From contig NZ_CP023548.1 in NCBI RefSeq assembly GCF_002407205.1, positions 1,140,501-1,204,500 on the forward strand: a DNA stretch of 64,000 bases, read 5' to 3'. This DNA is from Rhodobacter sp. CZR27 (lineage in GTDB: Bacteria; Pseudomonadota; Alphaproteobacteria; Rhodobacterales; Rhodobacteraceae). Shown in pieces: positions 1 through 7,376 of the stretch. The notes below the pieces were generated by a model. The model saw only the letters and a program-made list of their open reading frames with translations, searched no databases and had not been told where the DNA came from. Each line of letters begins with the position of its first letter. Positions within the stretch are counted from its first letter, which is position 1. The position numbers and the translations under genes are program-made.

Positions 1-215
1 GTGAGCCAGACCGGCAGGCCGGCGACCTCCGCCGCCCATGTGCGCAGCTCGGTCGCATTTACCGCCCGCTTCGGCCTCCGGCCGGAGAGCAGCGCGATGG
101 TCCAGACCCGGTCCTCCTCCGGCGCCTCGCGGAAATAGGCGGCAAGCGCCGCGACCTTCTCGCCGGTCTTGGTGGTGCGATCGAGTGCCTCGAACAAGGC
201 GGCGAAGCGCTTCAT
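1..215 (-). CDS. ATP-dependent DNA ligase, N-terminal fragment (ligase-associated operon)
   Basis: Only the first 71 codons lie in the window; the gene runs off the left edge. Reading leftward from the ATG at 215, the product begins MKRFAALFEALDRTTKTGEK and continues with a helical segment containing a GRRPKRAV stretch. This matches the N-terminal domain of bacterial ATP-dependent DNA ligases that travel with an exonuclease and often an Lhr-type helicase and a PdeM-like phosphoesterase. The ATG overlaps the stop of the upstream exonuclease by 4 bp (ATGA at 212-215), so the two are translationally coupled. The catalytic KxDG lysine lies outside the window. The family call rests on the N-terminus plus the partner gene. 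Confidence 0.8.
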   Translation of the reverse strand, partial: MKRFAALFEALDRTTKTGEKVAALAAYFREAPEEDRVWTIALLSGRRPKRAVNATELRTWAAEVAGLPVWL

Positions 216-1231
216 TCCACCACGGCCTCGGCAGCGTCCGAGGCTTCGCCCTCGTATTCGGTCGCGACGATGCCCGCGTCGTAGCCCTGTTCCTCCAGCC
301 AGCGGCGGAAGATGGCGGTGTAGCCGTGGGTGACGAAGACGCGCTCGGCCCCGGTGGCGCGGATCGCGGCGTTCAGACCCGGCCAGTCGGCGTGGTCGGA
401 CATCACGAAGCCGCGGGCGAGGCCGCGGCGGCGGCGCACCCCTCGCAGCGCCATCCAGCCCGAGGCGAAGGCCTCGGCCGCCGGGCCGAAGCGGTTGGCC
501 CAGGTGGTCCCCAGCGCCGACGGAGGCGCGATCACCAGCGCGCCGGGGTGGCTCTTGCCGTCGATGCCGGAGCCTGCGTGCAGCGTCGGCGGCAGCGGCA
601 GCCCCTGCTCGCGCAGGACGGCCGTCGTGGCCTCCACCGCGCCGTGGGTCAGGATTGGCCCGATCGAGGGATCGACCGAGGCCATGATCCGCTGCGCCTT
701 GCCAAGCGTGTAAGCGCCGATGATCGAGGCCCGGCCCGCAGCGGCGTTCTCGCTCCACCACGTGTTGAGGTCGCCCGCGATCTCGGCCTGCGGCTTCCAT
801 CGGAACACCGGCAGGCCGAAGGTACATTCCGAGATGAAGGCATGGCAGGCGACCGGCTCGAAGGGCTCCGACAGCCCGTCGGCGTCCGTCTTGTAATCGC
901 CCGAGACCACCCAGACCTCGCCCGCGCGCTCGATGCGGATCTGGGCCGAGCCCGGCACATGGCCTGCAGGGTGGAACGAGACCGTGACACCGCCGATCTG
1001 GCGGCGCTCGCCGTAGCGGATGGTGGAAAGGTCTATCTCTCCCAGCCGGTAGCGGATCACCGGCGCCGAACCCTCGGTCGCGAGGTAGGAGCCGTGGCCG
1101 AAGCGAGCGTGATCGGAATGGCCATGGGTGATCAGCGCCCGCTCCACCGGGCGCCACGGATCGATGTGGAAACCGCCCTCGGGGCAGCAGATCCCGCGGT
1201 CGGTGAAGGTCAGAAGGGGCTCGCGCGACAT
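212..1231 (-). CDS. Ligase-associated DNA exonuclease (metallo-beta-lactamase/beta-CASP fold)
   Basis: 339-aa predicted metal-dependent nuclease of the SNM1/CPSF-like metallo-beta-lactamase superfamily, thought to process DNA ends before the partner ligase seals them. The metal-binding motif THGHSDH is at residues 35-41 (HxHxDH). Further expected ligands appear as the His in FHPAGHVPGSA (about residue 90), the Asp in SGDYKTD (about 112) and a late VMSDHADW segment (about 275), followed by VFVTHG near the C-terminus. The length fits the ligase-associated exonuclease family. It is followed with a 4-bp overlap by the ATP-dependent ligase, the standard arrangement of this repair module. The divergent ATP-grasp gene begins 167 bp away, so the promoter must lie in 1232-1398. 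Confidence 0.9.
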   Translation of the reverse strand: MSREPLLTFTDRGICCPEGGFHIDPWRPVERALITHGHSDHARFGHGSYLATEGSAPVIRYRLGEIDLSTIRYGERRQIGGVTVSFHPAGHVPGSAQIRIERAGEVWVVSGDYKTDADGLSEPFEPVACHAFISECTFGLPVFRWKPQAEIAGDLNTWWSENAAAGRASIIGAYTLGKAQRIMASVDPSIGPILTHGAVEATTAVLREQGLPLPPTLHAGSGIDGKSHPGALVIAPPSALGTTWANRFGPAAEAFASGWMALRGVRRRRGLARGFVMSDHADWPGLNAAIRATGAERVFVTHGYTAIFRRWLEEQGYDAGIVATEYEGEASDAAEAVVE

Positions 1232-1398
1232 GCTGCGGAGAATAGCGCAGCGCGGAACGCCTGCCAGCCGGACACGACGCCTATTCTTTGGGCAGAGCCG
1301 TCCGATCCCGCGGCAATCAGGGACTGCGCCCTTTCCGCACGCGAATCCGGCTGATTAAAGTCGAGGCAGGACGGCGCAAGAACGGTCGGGGGCGAGGC

Positions 1399-2811
1399 GT
1401 GATCACCTATTTCAACGAGATGTACGAGAAAGGAAGGGTCCGCCCGCCATACCGGCAGCTCGAGGACTGGACTCGCGCCATGCCGGCCGAGCTGCGCGAG
1501 ATGAAGCAGGCCGAGGCCGAGGCGCTGTTCCGCCGCATCGGCATCACCTTCGCGGTCTATGGCGAGGGTGGCGACCCGGACCGGCTGATCCCCTTCGACA
1601 TGTTTCCCCGCGTCTTCACGGCGCGCGAATGGGCGCGGCTGGAGAAGGGCATCAAGCAGCGGGCGCGGGCGCTGAACGCCTTCCTCGTCGATGTCTACGG
1701 GCGCGGCGAGATCGTGCGGGCGGGTCGCGTCCCGGGGCGCCTCGTCTATCGCAACGCAGCCTACGAGAAGGCGGTGGTGGGCTTCGTGCCGCCGAAGGGG
1801 GTCTATTCCCATGTGGTCGGCATCGACCTCGTGCGAACGGGGCCCGAGGAATTCTTCGTGCTCGAGGACAACTGCCGCACGCCCTCGGGAGTGTCCTACA
1901 TGCTGGAAAACCGCGAGATCATGATGCGGATGTTCCCCGAGCTGTTCCGCGAGAACCGCATCGAGCCGGTGGACAGCTACCCCGAGAAGCTGCGTCGCAC
2001 GCTCGCCTCGGTCGCGCCGACCAAATGCGCGGGCGATCCGACCGTGGTGCTGCTGACGCCGGGCCATTTCAACTCGGCCTATTACGAGCACAGCTTCCTT
2101 GCGGACCTGATGGGGGTGGAACTGGTCGAGGGGGCGGATCTCTTTGTCGAGGGCGAATTCGTCTACATGCGCACGACCGAAGGTCCGAAGCGGGTGGACG
2201 TGATCTATCGCCGGATCGACGATGCCTTCATTGACCCGCTGTGCTTCCGCCCCGACTCGATGCTGGGCGTGCCGGGGCTGATGGACGTCTACCGCTCGGG
2301 TGGCGTGTCGATCTGCTCGGCGCCGGGGGCGGGGGTGGCCGACGACAAGGCGGTCTATACCTACGTGCCCGAGATGATCCGCTTCTACCTCGGCGAGGAG
2401 CCGCTTCTGAACAACGTGCCCACCTGGCAATGCGGGCGCGAGGACGACCTGAAGCATGTCCTGTCGAACCTGCCGGAGCTGGTGGTGAAGGAAGTCCACG
2501 GCTCGGGCGGCTACGGCATGCTGGTGGGGCCGAAGTGCACGACCGAGGAGATCGAGGCCTTCCGCGCCCGGATCGAGGCCGATCCCGGCAACTACATCGC
2601 GCAGCCGACGCTGGCGCTCTCGACCTCGCCCACCTTCGTCAACGAGGGAATCGCTCCGCGCCACGTGGACCTGCGGCCCTATTGCCTCGTGGGCGAGCGG
2701 ATCGAACTGGTGCCGGGGGGCCTTACGCGCGTGGCGCTGACCGAGGGCTCGCTGGTGGTGAACTCGTCGCAGGGCGGGGGCGTCAAGGACACGTGGGTTT
2801 TGGCGGAGTGA
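1399..2811 (+). CDS. Circularly permuted ATP-grasp protein of the alpha-E/Anbu cluster
   Basis: 470-aa protein of the circularly permuted ATP-grasp type 2 family (old DUF404/DUF407), predicted to form amide bonds between amino acids or peptides using ATP. I chose GTG 1399 (ITYFNEMYEKGRVRPPY follows), preceded by a GGGGGCGAGG purine run; the open frame extends upstream to 1288, but that part is Arg-rich and unlike the family. Visible family segments are LEDNCRTPSGVSYMLENRE (about residues 155-175), VVKEVHGSGGYGMLVGP (about 360-376) and the C-terminal DLRPYCLVG...NSSQGGGVKDTWVL. It is the first gene of the cluster and ends 7 bp before the alpha-E gene. The substrate is unknown. Confidence 0.9.
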   Translation: MITYFNEMYEKGRVRPPYRQLEDWTRAMPAELREMKQAEAEALFRRIGITFAVYGEGGDPDRLIPFDMFPRVFTAREWARLEKGIKQRARALNAFLVDVYGRGEIVRAGRVPGRLVYRNAAYEKAVVGFVPPKGVYSHVVGIDLVRTGPEEFFVLEDNCRTPSGVSYMLENREIMMRMFPELFRENRIEPVDSYPEKLRRTLASVAPTKCAGDPTVVLLTPGHFNSAYYEHSFLADLMGVELVEGADLFVEGEFVYMRTTEGPKRVDVIYRRIDDAFIDPLCFRPDSMLGVPGLMDVYRSGGVSICSAPGAGVADDKAVYTYVPEMIRFYLGEEPLLNNVPTWQCGREDDLKHVLSNLPELVVKEVHGSGGYGMLVGPKCTTEEIEAFRARIEADPGNYIAQPTLALSTSPTFVNEGIAPRHVDLRPYCLVGERIELVPGGLTRVALTEGSLVVNSSQGGGVKDTWVLAE

Positions 2812-2818
2812 TCGTGAC

Positions 2819-3769
2819 ATGCTGAGCCGGACCGCCGACAACCTGTACTGGATCGCGCGCTACATGGAGCGCGCCGAGACGATGGCGCGCCTGCTGGAGG
2901 TGGGGGCGCGCATGTCGCTGCTGCCCTCCGCCCATGGCTACAGGAACGAATGGGACAGCCTGCTGCAGGCCTCGGGCACGGCCGGGGGCTATGCGCAGAA
3001 ATACGGGCAGGCGCATCAGCGCGACATCGAGAGCTATCTGTTCTTCGACCCGGACAATCCGTCCTCGGTCGCCTCCTGCATCGGCAAGGCGCGCGAGAAC
3101 GCGCGGATCGTGCGCACGGCGCTGACCGCGCAGGTCTGGGACGCGATCAACTCGGCCTATCAGGAACTGCGCGCGCTGGAGAAGACCCCGCGCGACCGGC
3201 TTGACCTCGCGCGGCTGATCGACTGGGCGATGAAGCAGGCCGCCATCATCCGCGGCTCGATCGACACCACGCAGCTTCGCAACGACGGCTGGGACTTCCT
3301 GAACCTCGGCTACTACCTGGAACGGTCGGACAATACCGCGCGGCTGATGGACGTGAAGTATTACGTCCTGCTGCCGCGGGTGGAGTTCGTGGGCTCGGGC
3401 ATGGACAACTACCAGTGGGCGACGCTTCTGCGCGCGACCTCGGCGCACCGGGCCTTCCACTGGGCCTATGGTGGCGAGGTGACGGCGCGCAAGATCGCCG
3501 ACTTCCTGATCCTGAACGCCCAGTGCCCGCGCTCGCTCATCACATGCATGGACGGGGTCAACAACCATCTCAACCGGCTCGAACGGGCCTATGGCCGCTG
3601 CTCGCGCCCGCAGGAGGTGGCGGCGAAGCTGGCGGCCGAGCTTCAGGCCCTGAGCGTCGAGCAGATCATCGAGGAGGGCCTGCACGAGTTCCTGACCCGG
3701 TTCATCCTCGAGGCCGCGAACCTGTCGGGGGTGATCTTCGAGACCTACCTCAGCGGAGACGTGCGATGA
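2819..3769 (+). CDS. Alpha-E domain protein (DUF403)
   Basis: 316-aa all-helical protein of the alpha-E family. The diagnostic N-terminus MLSRTADNLYWIARYMERAE is present, as are the later LGYYLERSDNTARLMDVKYY (about residues 163-182) and FLILNAQCPRSLITCM segments, which fit the family pattern of conserved Arg/Glu-rich helices. No enzymatic activity is established for this family. It is found fused or adjacent to circularly permuted ATP-grasp enzymes and is assumed to assist them. Start ATG 2819 is 7 bp past the ATP-grasp stop; the stop overlaps the transglutaminase start by 4 bp (ATGA), indicating coupled translation. Confidence 0.93.
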   Translation: MLSRTADNLYWIARYMERAETMARLLEVGARMSLLPSAHGYRNEWDSLLQASGTAGGYAQKYGQAHQRDIESYLFFDPDNPSSVASCIGKARENARIVRTALTAQVWDAINSAYQELRALEKTPRDRLDLARLIDWAMKQAAIIRGSIDTTQLRNDGWDFLNLGYYLERSDNTARLMDVKYYVLLPRVEFVGSGMDNYQWATLLRATSAHRAFHWAYGGEVTARKIADFLILNAQCPRSLITCMDGVNNHLNRLERAYGRCSRPQEVAAKLAAELQALSVEQIIEEGLHEFLTRFILEAANLSGVIFETYLSGDVR

Positions 3770-4572
3770 TCCTGACGGTCGATCATGTGACCTGCTACCG
3801 CTACAACCGCCCGGCGCGTGCGCTGGTGCAGAGCCACCGGCTGATGCCGTCGAACTGCGCCGGACAGCGCGTGGTGAACTGGACGGTCACGGTCACCGAC
3901 GGCATCGCGGGCGGCGCGTTCCGCGACGGCGCGGGCGACTGGATCCAGGGCTGGACGGTGCCGGGCCCGGTGAGCGAGGTCGCCGTTTCCGTCCGCGGCA
4001 CGGTCGAGACCTCGGATCAGGCCGGCGTGCTGCGCGGTCATCGCGAGGTCACCCCGCCCGAGTGCTACCTGCAGTGCACGCCGGCGACCAAGGCCGATTC
4101 GGCGCTGGCGGCTCTGGGTGCCTCGGCTGCGGGGATCGCCGAGCCGCTGGACCTGGCGCACCGGCTGTCCGATCTCGTCGCCGACGCCATCGCCTATGTT
4201 CCCGGTGCGACGGAAGCCCATACCACGGCCGCCGAGGCGCTGGCGCTGGGCAAGGGCGTCTGCCAGGATCAGGCGCATGCCCTGATCGCCGTCGCGCGGG
4301 GGGTGGGCCTGCCTGCCCGCTACGTCTCGGGCTACCTCTTCACGGTCAAGGAAGGCGAGCACGAGGCGGCCCACGCCTGGGCCGAGATCTGGGTGCGCGG
4401 CCTCGGCTGGGTCGGGTTCGATCCGGCCAACCGCTGCTGTCCGGATGACCGCTACATCCGCCTCGGCTCGGGTCTCGATGCGCAGGACGCGGCGCCGATC
4501 CGCGGCATCGCCCGCGGCCCCGGCGTCGAGCGTCTGGAAGTGCGGGTTGCAGTGCAGGCCGTGCAGCAATAG
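3766..4572 (+). CDS. Transglutaminase-like cysteine protease of the alpha-E/Anbu cluster
   Basis: 268-aa protein with an N-terminal transglutaminase-associated beta domain (MILTVDHVTCYRYNRPARAL, residues 1-20) and a C-terminal papain-like/transglutaminase core. The catalytic Cys is in GKGVCQDQAHALIAVARG (about residues 163-180), the His in EAAHAWAEIWV and the Asp in GFDPANR, the usual C-H-D triad order. The family is proposed to act as a peptidase or amidase on products of the neighbouring ATP-grasp enzyme. The open frame extends upstream into the alpha-E gene, but ATG 3766 overlaps the alpha-E stop (ATGA) and gives the family's standard N-terminus. The Anbu gene follows after 30 bp. Confidence 0.9.
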   Translation: MILTVDHVTCYRYNRPARALVQSHRLMPSNCAGQRVVNWTVTVTDGIAGGAFRDGAGDWIQGWTVPGPVSEVAVSVRGTVETSDQAGVLRGHREVTPPECYLQCTPATKADSALAALGASAAGIAEPLDLAHRLSDLVADAIAYVPGATEAHTTAAEALALGKGVCQDQAHALIAVARGVGLPARYVSGYLFTVKEGEHEAAHAWAEIWVRGLGWVGFDPANRCCPDDRYIRLGSGLDAQDAAPIRGIARGPGVERLEVRVAVQAVQQ

Positions 4573-4602
4573 GCTCGCGCGGAACTTATACGGAACAAGA
4601 AG

Positions 4603-5328
4603 ATGACCTACTGCGTCGGCCTGCTGCTCAACGAGGGGATGGTGCTCCTGTCCGACACCCGCACCAATGCGGGGTTCGACAACATCGCCGTCTACAAGAA
4701 GATGTTCACCTTCGAGGAGCCGGGCGAGCGGGTGATCATGATCCTGACCGCCGGCTCGCTGTCGGTGACACAGACCACGATCGCGCGGCTGAAGGAGGTC
4801 ATGAACTCGCCCGAAGCGGACGAGGAAACCTCGATCATGAAGGCGCCGACCATGCTCAAGGTCGCCGAGATCATCGGCAACATGCTGGGCGAGGTGCGCG
4901 CCGACATCGACGAGAAGCTCTCGGCCCAGCGGCAGGGCGCCTCGGCCAGCCTGATCGTCGCCGGCCAGCGGCGCGGCGGCGAGATGCGGATGTTCCTGAT
5001 CTATCCCGAGGGCAACTTCATCGAGGCGACCGAGGACACGCCCTTCCTGCAGATCGGCGAGCACAAGTATGGCAAGCCGATTCTCGACCGGGTGGTGAAG
5101 CCCGCGACCTCGCTGGCGGACGCGCAGAAGGCGGTGCTCCTGTCGATGGATTCGACGCTGCGCTCGAACCTGTCGGTGGGCATGCCGCTGGATCTGGCGG
5201 TGATCGAGCGCGATGCCTGCCGCGTCGCCTCTCGCAGGCGGATCGAGGCGGGGGACGCGAATTTCCGCGCCATGTCGGATGCCTGGTCGCGCGCCCTGCG
5301 CGAGGGCTTCGGCCGGATCCAGATCTGA
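4603..5328 (+). CDS. Anbu-type proteasome-like Ntn hydrolase
   Basis: 241-aa member of the Anbu (ancestral beta subunit) proteasome/HslV superfamily. The protein begins MTYCVGLLLNEG; removing Met exposes Thr1 as the expected N-terminal nucleophile. The SDTRTNAG segment supplies the Asp at mature position 17, and VYKKMF supplies the active-site Lys near position 32. The C-terminal half carries the usual Anbu IYPEGNFIEATEDTPFLQIG segment. Anbu assembles into open lock-washer-like or ring oligomers in other bacteria, but no physiological substrate is established. It ends the four-gene cluster with ATP-grasp, alpha-E and transglutaminase, the standard Anbu neighbourhood. The next gene is convergent, across a 149-bp gap in which I see no clear terminator. 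Confidence 0.92.
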   Translation: MTYCVGLLLNEGMVLLSDTRTNAGFDNIAVYKKMFTFEEPGERVIMILTAGSLSVTQTTIARLKEVMNSPEADEETSIMKAPTMLKVAEIIGNMLGEVRADIDEKLSAQRQGASASLIVAGQRRGGEMRMFLIYPEGNFIEATEDTPFLQIGEHKYGKPILDRVVKPATSLADAQKAVLLSMDSTLRSNLSVGMPLDLAVIERDACRVASRRRIEAGDANFRAMSDAWSRALREGFGRIQI

Positions 5329-5477
5329 CGCGCGGGCCAAGCCGCACCGCCGGCGCTGGGCGTCCCTGCCGTGTCGGGGCGGGGCATGCCGACCGATGCC
5401 GTCGCCGAACTGCCGGCCACCGTCATGCGGCGGCGCTCCGGATCGCTGCGCGGACGGGGTGCCCGTCGCGGAACGCC

Positions 5478-6449
5478 TCAGACGGAGGCGAGCCGCCCGG
5501 GCGGGCGGGGACCGGCCTGCCGATTTGCGTCGAACAGATCGGCGGCGGCATCGAAGAAGCCGCGGCGCACCTCGGGCCGGTCCATCATCACCTCGTGCTC
5601 GGCGCCGGGCACGATCTGCAGCGTGCCGCGCGGCCAAGCCAGCATCCGCCGCTCCATCGCGATCAGGTCCACCACCTTCTCGGCCGAACCCGCCACGCAG
5701 AGCGCGGGAACATCGGGCGAGGGAAGGGCGGCGAGGCGCCTCGTCTCGGCGAAGGCGGCTTCCAGCCAGCGCAGGCTGGGCCCGGCCAGCCCGAGTTCCG
5801 GAACTTCCGCCAGCTGGTTCTGCATCCAGTCGAACATCTCGCGATCCCGCGTCAGGACGTTCGTCTCGAACGCGGTGGCCAGCACATAGCTGCGGGTGCC
5901 GGTGCCCGGCACGTAGCGATGGTCCTGTCGCAGGAACCGTGCCATCGCGCCGAGGGTGCCAGCCACGTGGCGCAGGGCGGAATGCACCCGGATGCCCCAC
6001 ATCGGCGCCGAGAAGCAGGCCGAGCGCACCGGCAGCCCCTCGTGCAGCGAGCGCAGCCCGATGCAGCCGCCCATGGAATGGGCAAGCAGATGGAACGGCT
6101 CGGGCAGGCCCTGCGCGCGCAGCAGGGCGACGAAGGCATCGACGTCGTGCTGGTAATCGGCGAAGTCGAGCACATGGCCGACCAGCGGGTCATCGAGCGA
6201 CCGATCCGACAGCCCCTGGCCGCGCCAGTCCAGCGTGGCGGCAGCATATCCGCGCCGGTGCAGTTCGGCAGCGGCAGGTCCATATTTCTCGGCGTATTCG
6301 GTGCGGCCGGAGAACAGCAGGACCGTTCCCGCCGTGCCGCCCGGCCAGAGCACGGCGCGCAGCCGCACGCCGTCTCGTGTCCTGAACCACTGCGCCCGGA
6401 CGCCCGACGGGCCGCGCGCGATGGCCGCGTGAAACGGTGCCTCGGTCAA
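5478..6449 (-). CDS. Alpha/beta hydrolase, lysophospholipase/monoacylglycerol lipase-like
   Basis: 323-aa hydrolase with the classic fold order. These are an oxyanion-region strand TVLLFSGRTEYAEKYG, the LDWRGQGLSD turn, the nucleophile elbow LLAHSMGGCIG (Ser about residue 135), a late acid in GSAEKVVD and the His in GAEHEVMM. These features resemble PldB/monoacylglycerol-lipase-type serine hydrolases acting on acyl esters. The start is a TTG at 6449 overlapping the stop of the upstream SCP2 gene (TTGA, 4 bp); there is no ATG early in the frame. Pairing with a lipid-binding SCP2 protein supports a lipid substrate, but the actual ester is unknown. Confidence 0.85.
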   Translation of the reverse strand: MTEAPFHAAIARGPSGVRAQWFRTRDGVRLRAVLWPGGTAGTVLLFSGRTEYAEKYGPAAAELHRRGYAAATLDWRGQGLSDRSLDDPLVGHVLDFADYQHDVDAFVALLRAQGLPEPFHLLAHSMGGCIGLRSLHEGLPVRSACFSAPMWGIRVHSALRHVAGTLGAMARFLRQDHRYVPGTGTRSYVLATAFETNVLTRDREMFDWMQNQLAEVPELGLAGPSLRWLEAAFAETRRLAALPSPDVPALCVAGSAEKVVDLIAMERRMLAWPRGTLQIVPGAEHEVMMDRPEVRRGFFDAAADLFDANRQAGPRPPGRLASV

Positions 6450-6730
6450 CTCAGAGCAGCGCCCACCTTCATCGCCATCGGAATCGAGCCTTCGACCGCG
6501 AGACGCCCGGACATGAAGGCCATCGTCGGGTTCAGGTCCCCCTCGAGGATCGCCCGGAACACCTCGGCCGAGGCGGTCATGACGACGTCGGCCTCGCCGT
6601 CGCCCGCGCGCACGCCCTCTGTGTCCATCATGATCGTGCCTTCGTCGGTGATGATGAACTTGGCGCTGCCGTCAAAGCTCGAGACCTTGCGGCTCAGAGC
6701 CTCCACCGCGGCGTCGATCACATTGCTCAT
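6446..6730 (-). CDS. SCP2 sterol-binding domain protein
   Basis: 94-aa protein consisting of a single SCP2-type lipid-binding domain. It begins MSNVIDAAVEALSRKVSSFD and contains the family pattern FIITDEGTIMMDTEG, DVVMTASAEVFRAILEGDLNP and FMSGRLAVEGSIPMAMK, the last being the helix that closes the hydrophobic pocket. Bacterial stand-alone members are thought to bind or present acyl lipids. The frame is open well upstream, but ATG 6730 gives the proper domain start. It is transcribed away from the TPR gene at 6806 and coupled by a 4-bp overlap to the alpha/beta hydrolase downstream. Confidence 0.9.
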   Translation of the reverse strand: MSNVIDAAVEALSRKVSSFDGSAKFIITDEGTIMMDTEGVRAGDGEADVVMTASAEVFRAILEGDLNPTMAFMSGRLAVEGSIPMAMKVGAALS

Positions 6731-6805
6731 TCCAGGCTGTCTCCGTTCCCGTTTTCTTGACCGGGGCACACTGGCGTTCCGCCATGGCCACGCTACACTC
6801 GGACT

Positions 6806-7366
6806 ATGAAAGCGAGGCGACCGTTTCACAACGCTATCGTGGGGGCAATTCTTCCGATTGTCCTCGGTTCCGGTGCGGCATTGGCGCAGAGCGCGAGCCT
6901 TGACGACCTTTTCGCGCGGCTGAAGGACGCCGATGCCGCGGGTGCCAAGCGAATCGAACGCCAGATCTGGACGGAATGGTCGAAATCCGGCTCGCCCTCG
7001 GCCGACCTGCTGCTGGAGCGGGGTCGCAAGGCCATGGAGGCCGGCGACATCACGCTTGCCATCGATCATCTGACCGCGCTGGTCGACCATGCCCCGGACT
7101 TCGCCGAGGGCTGGAACGCCCGCGCGACCGCCTTCTTCCGCGCGGGGGAGTTCGGCCCCTCGATGGCCGACATCGCGCGCGTCCTGACGCTCAATCCCCG
7201 GCACTTCGGGGCACTCACCGGCCTCGGCACCATGCTCGAGGAGATGGAGCGCCGGGATCAGGCGCTGGCGGCCTACCGGGCCGCGCTTGCTATACATCCG
7301 CATCTCGACGCGGTAGAGCAGGCGGTGGAACGGCTGGAAGCCAAGGCGGCCGGACAGGAACTCTGA
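6806..7366 (+). CDS. Exported tetratricopeptide (TPR) protein
   Basis: 186-aa protein with a typical signal peptide (MKARRPF followed by a hydrophobic core AIVGAILPIVLGSGAALA, cleavage likely after ALA-Q near residue 28). The mature part has about three TPR units between residues 65 and 165: ALVDHAPDFAEGWNARATAF, IARVLTLNPRHFGALTGLG and AYRAALAIHPHLDAVEQAVE, showing the W/L-G-A-P spacing of TPR helices. It probably acts as a periplasmic scaffold; no partner is evident. It lies 10 bp upstream of the helicase gene and is likely cotranscribed with it. Confidence 0.88.
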   Translation: MKARRPFHNAIVGAILPIVLGSGAALAQSASLDDLFARLKDADAAGAKRIERQIWTEWSKSGSPSADLLLERGRKAMEAGDITLAIDHLTALVDHAPDFAEGWNARATAFFRAGEFGPSMADIARVLTLNPRHFGALTGLGTMLEEMERRDQALAAYRAALAIHPHLDAVEQAVERLEAKAAGQEL

Positions 7367-7376
7367 AGGCAGGCTC

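Noticed and set aside
3745..6000. Very long minus-strand open frame opposite the transglutaminase and Anbu genes
   Set aside because: It is antisense to genes with clear motifs and is Arg/His/Gly-rich with no recognisable domain; high-GC codon use creates long open frames on the opposite strand. The same applies to the long frames opposite the GspL/GspC-like gene (16285-18795), metY (19728-22253), and the glg/tre operon (42545-45034, 47978-50455).
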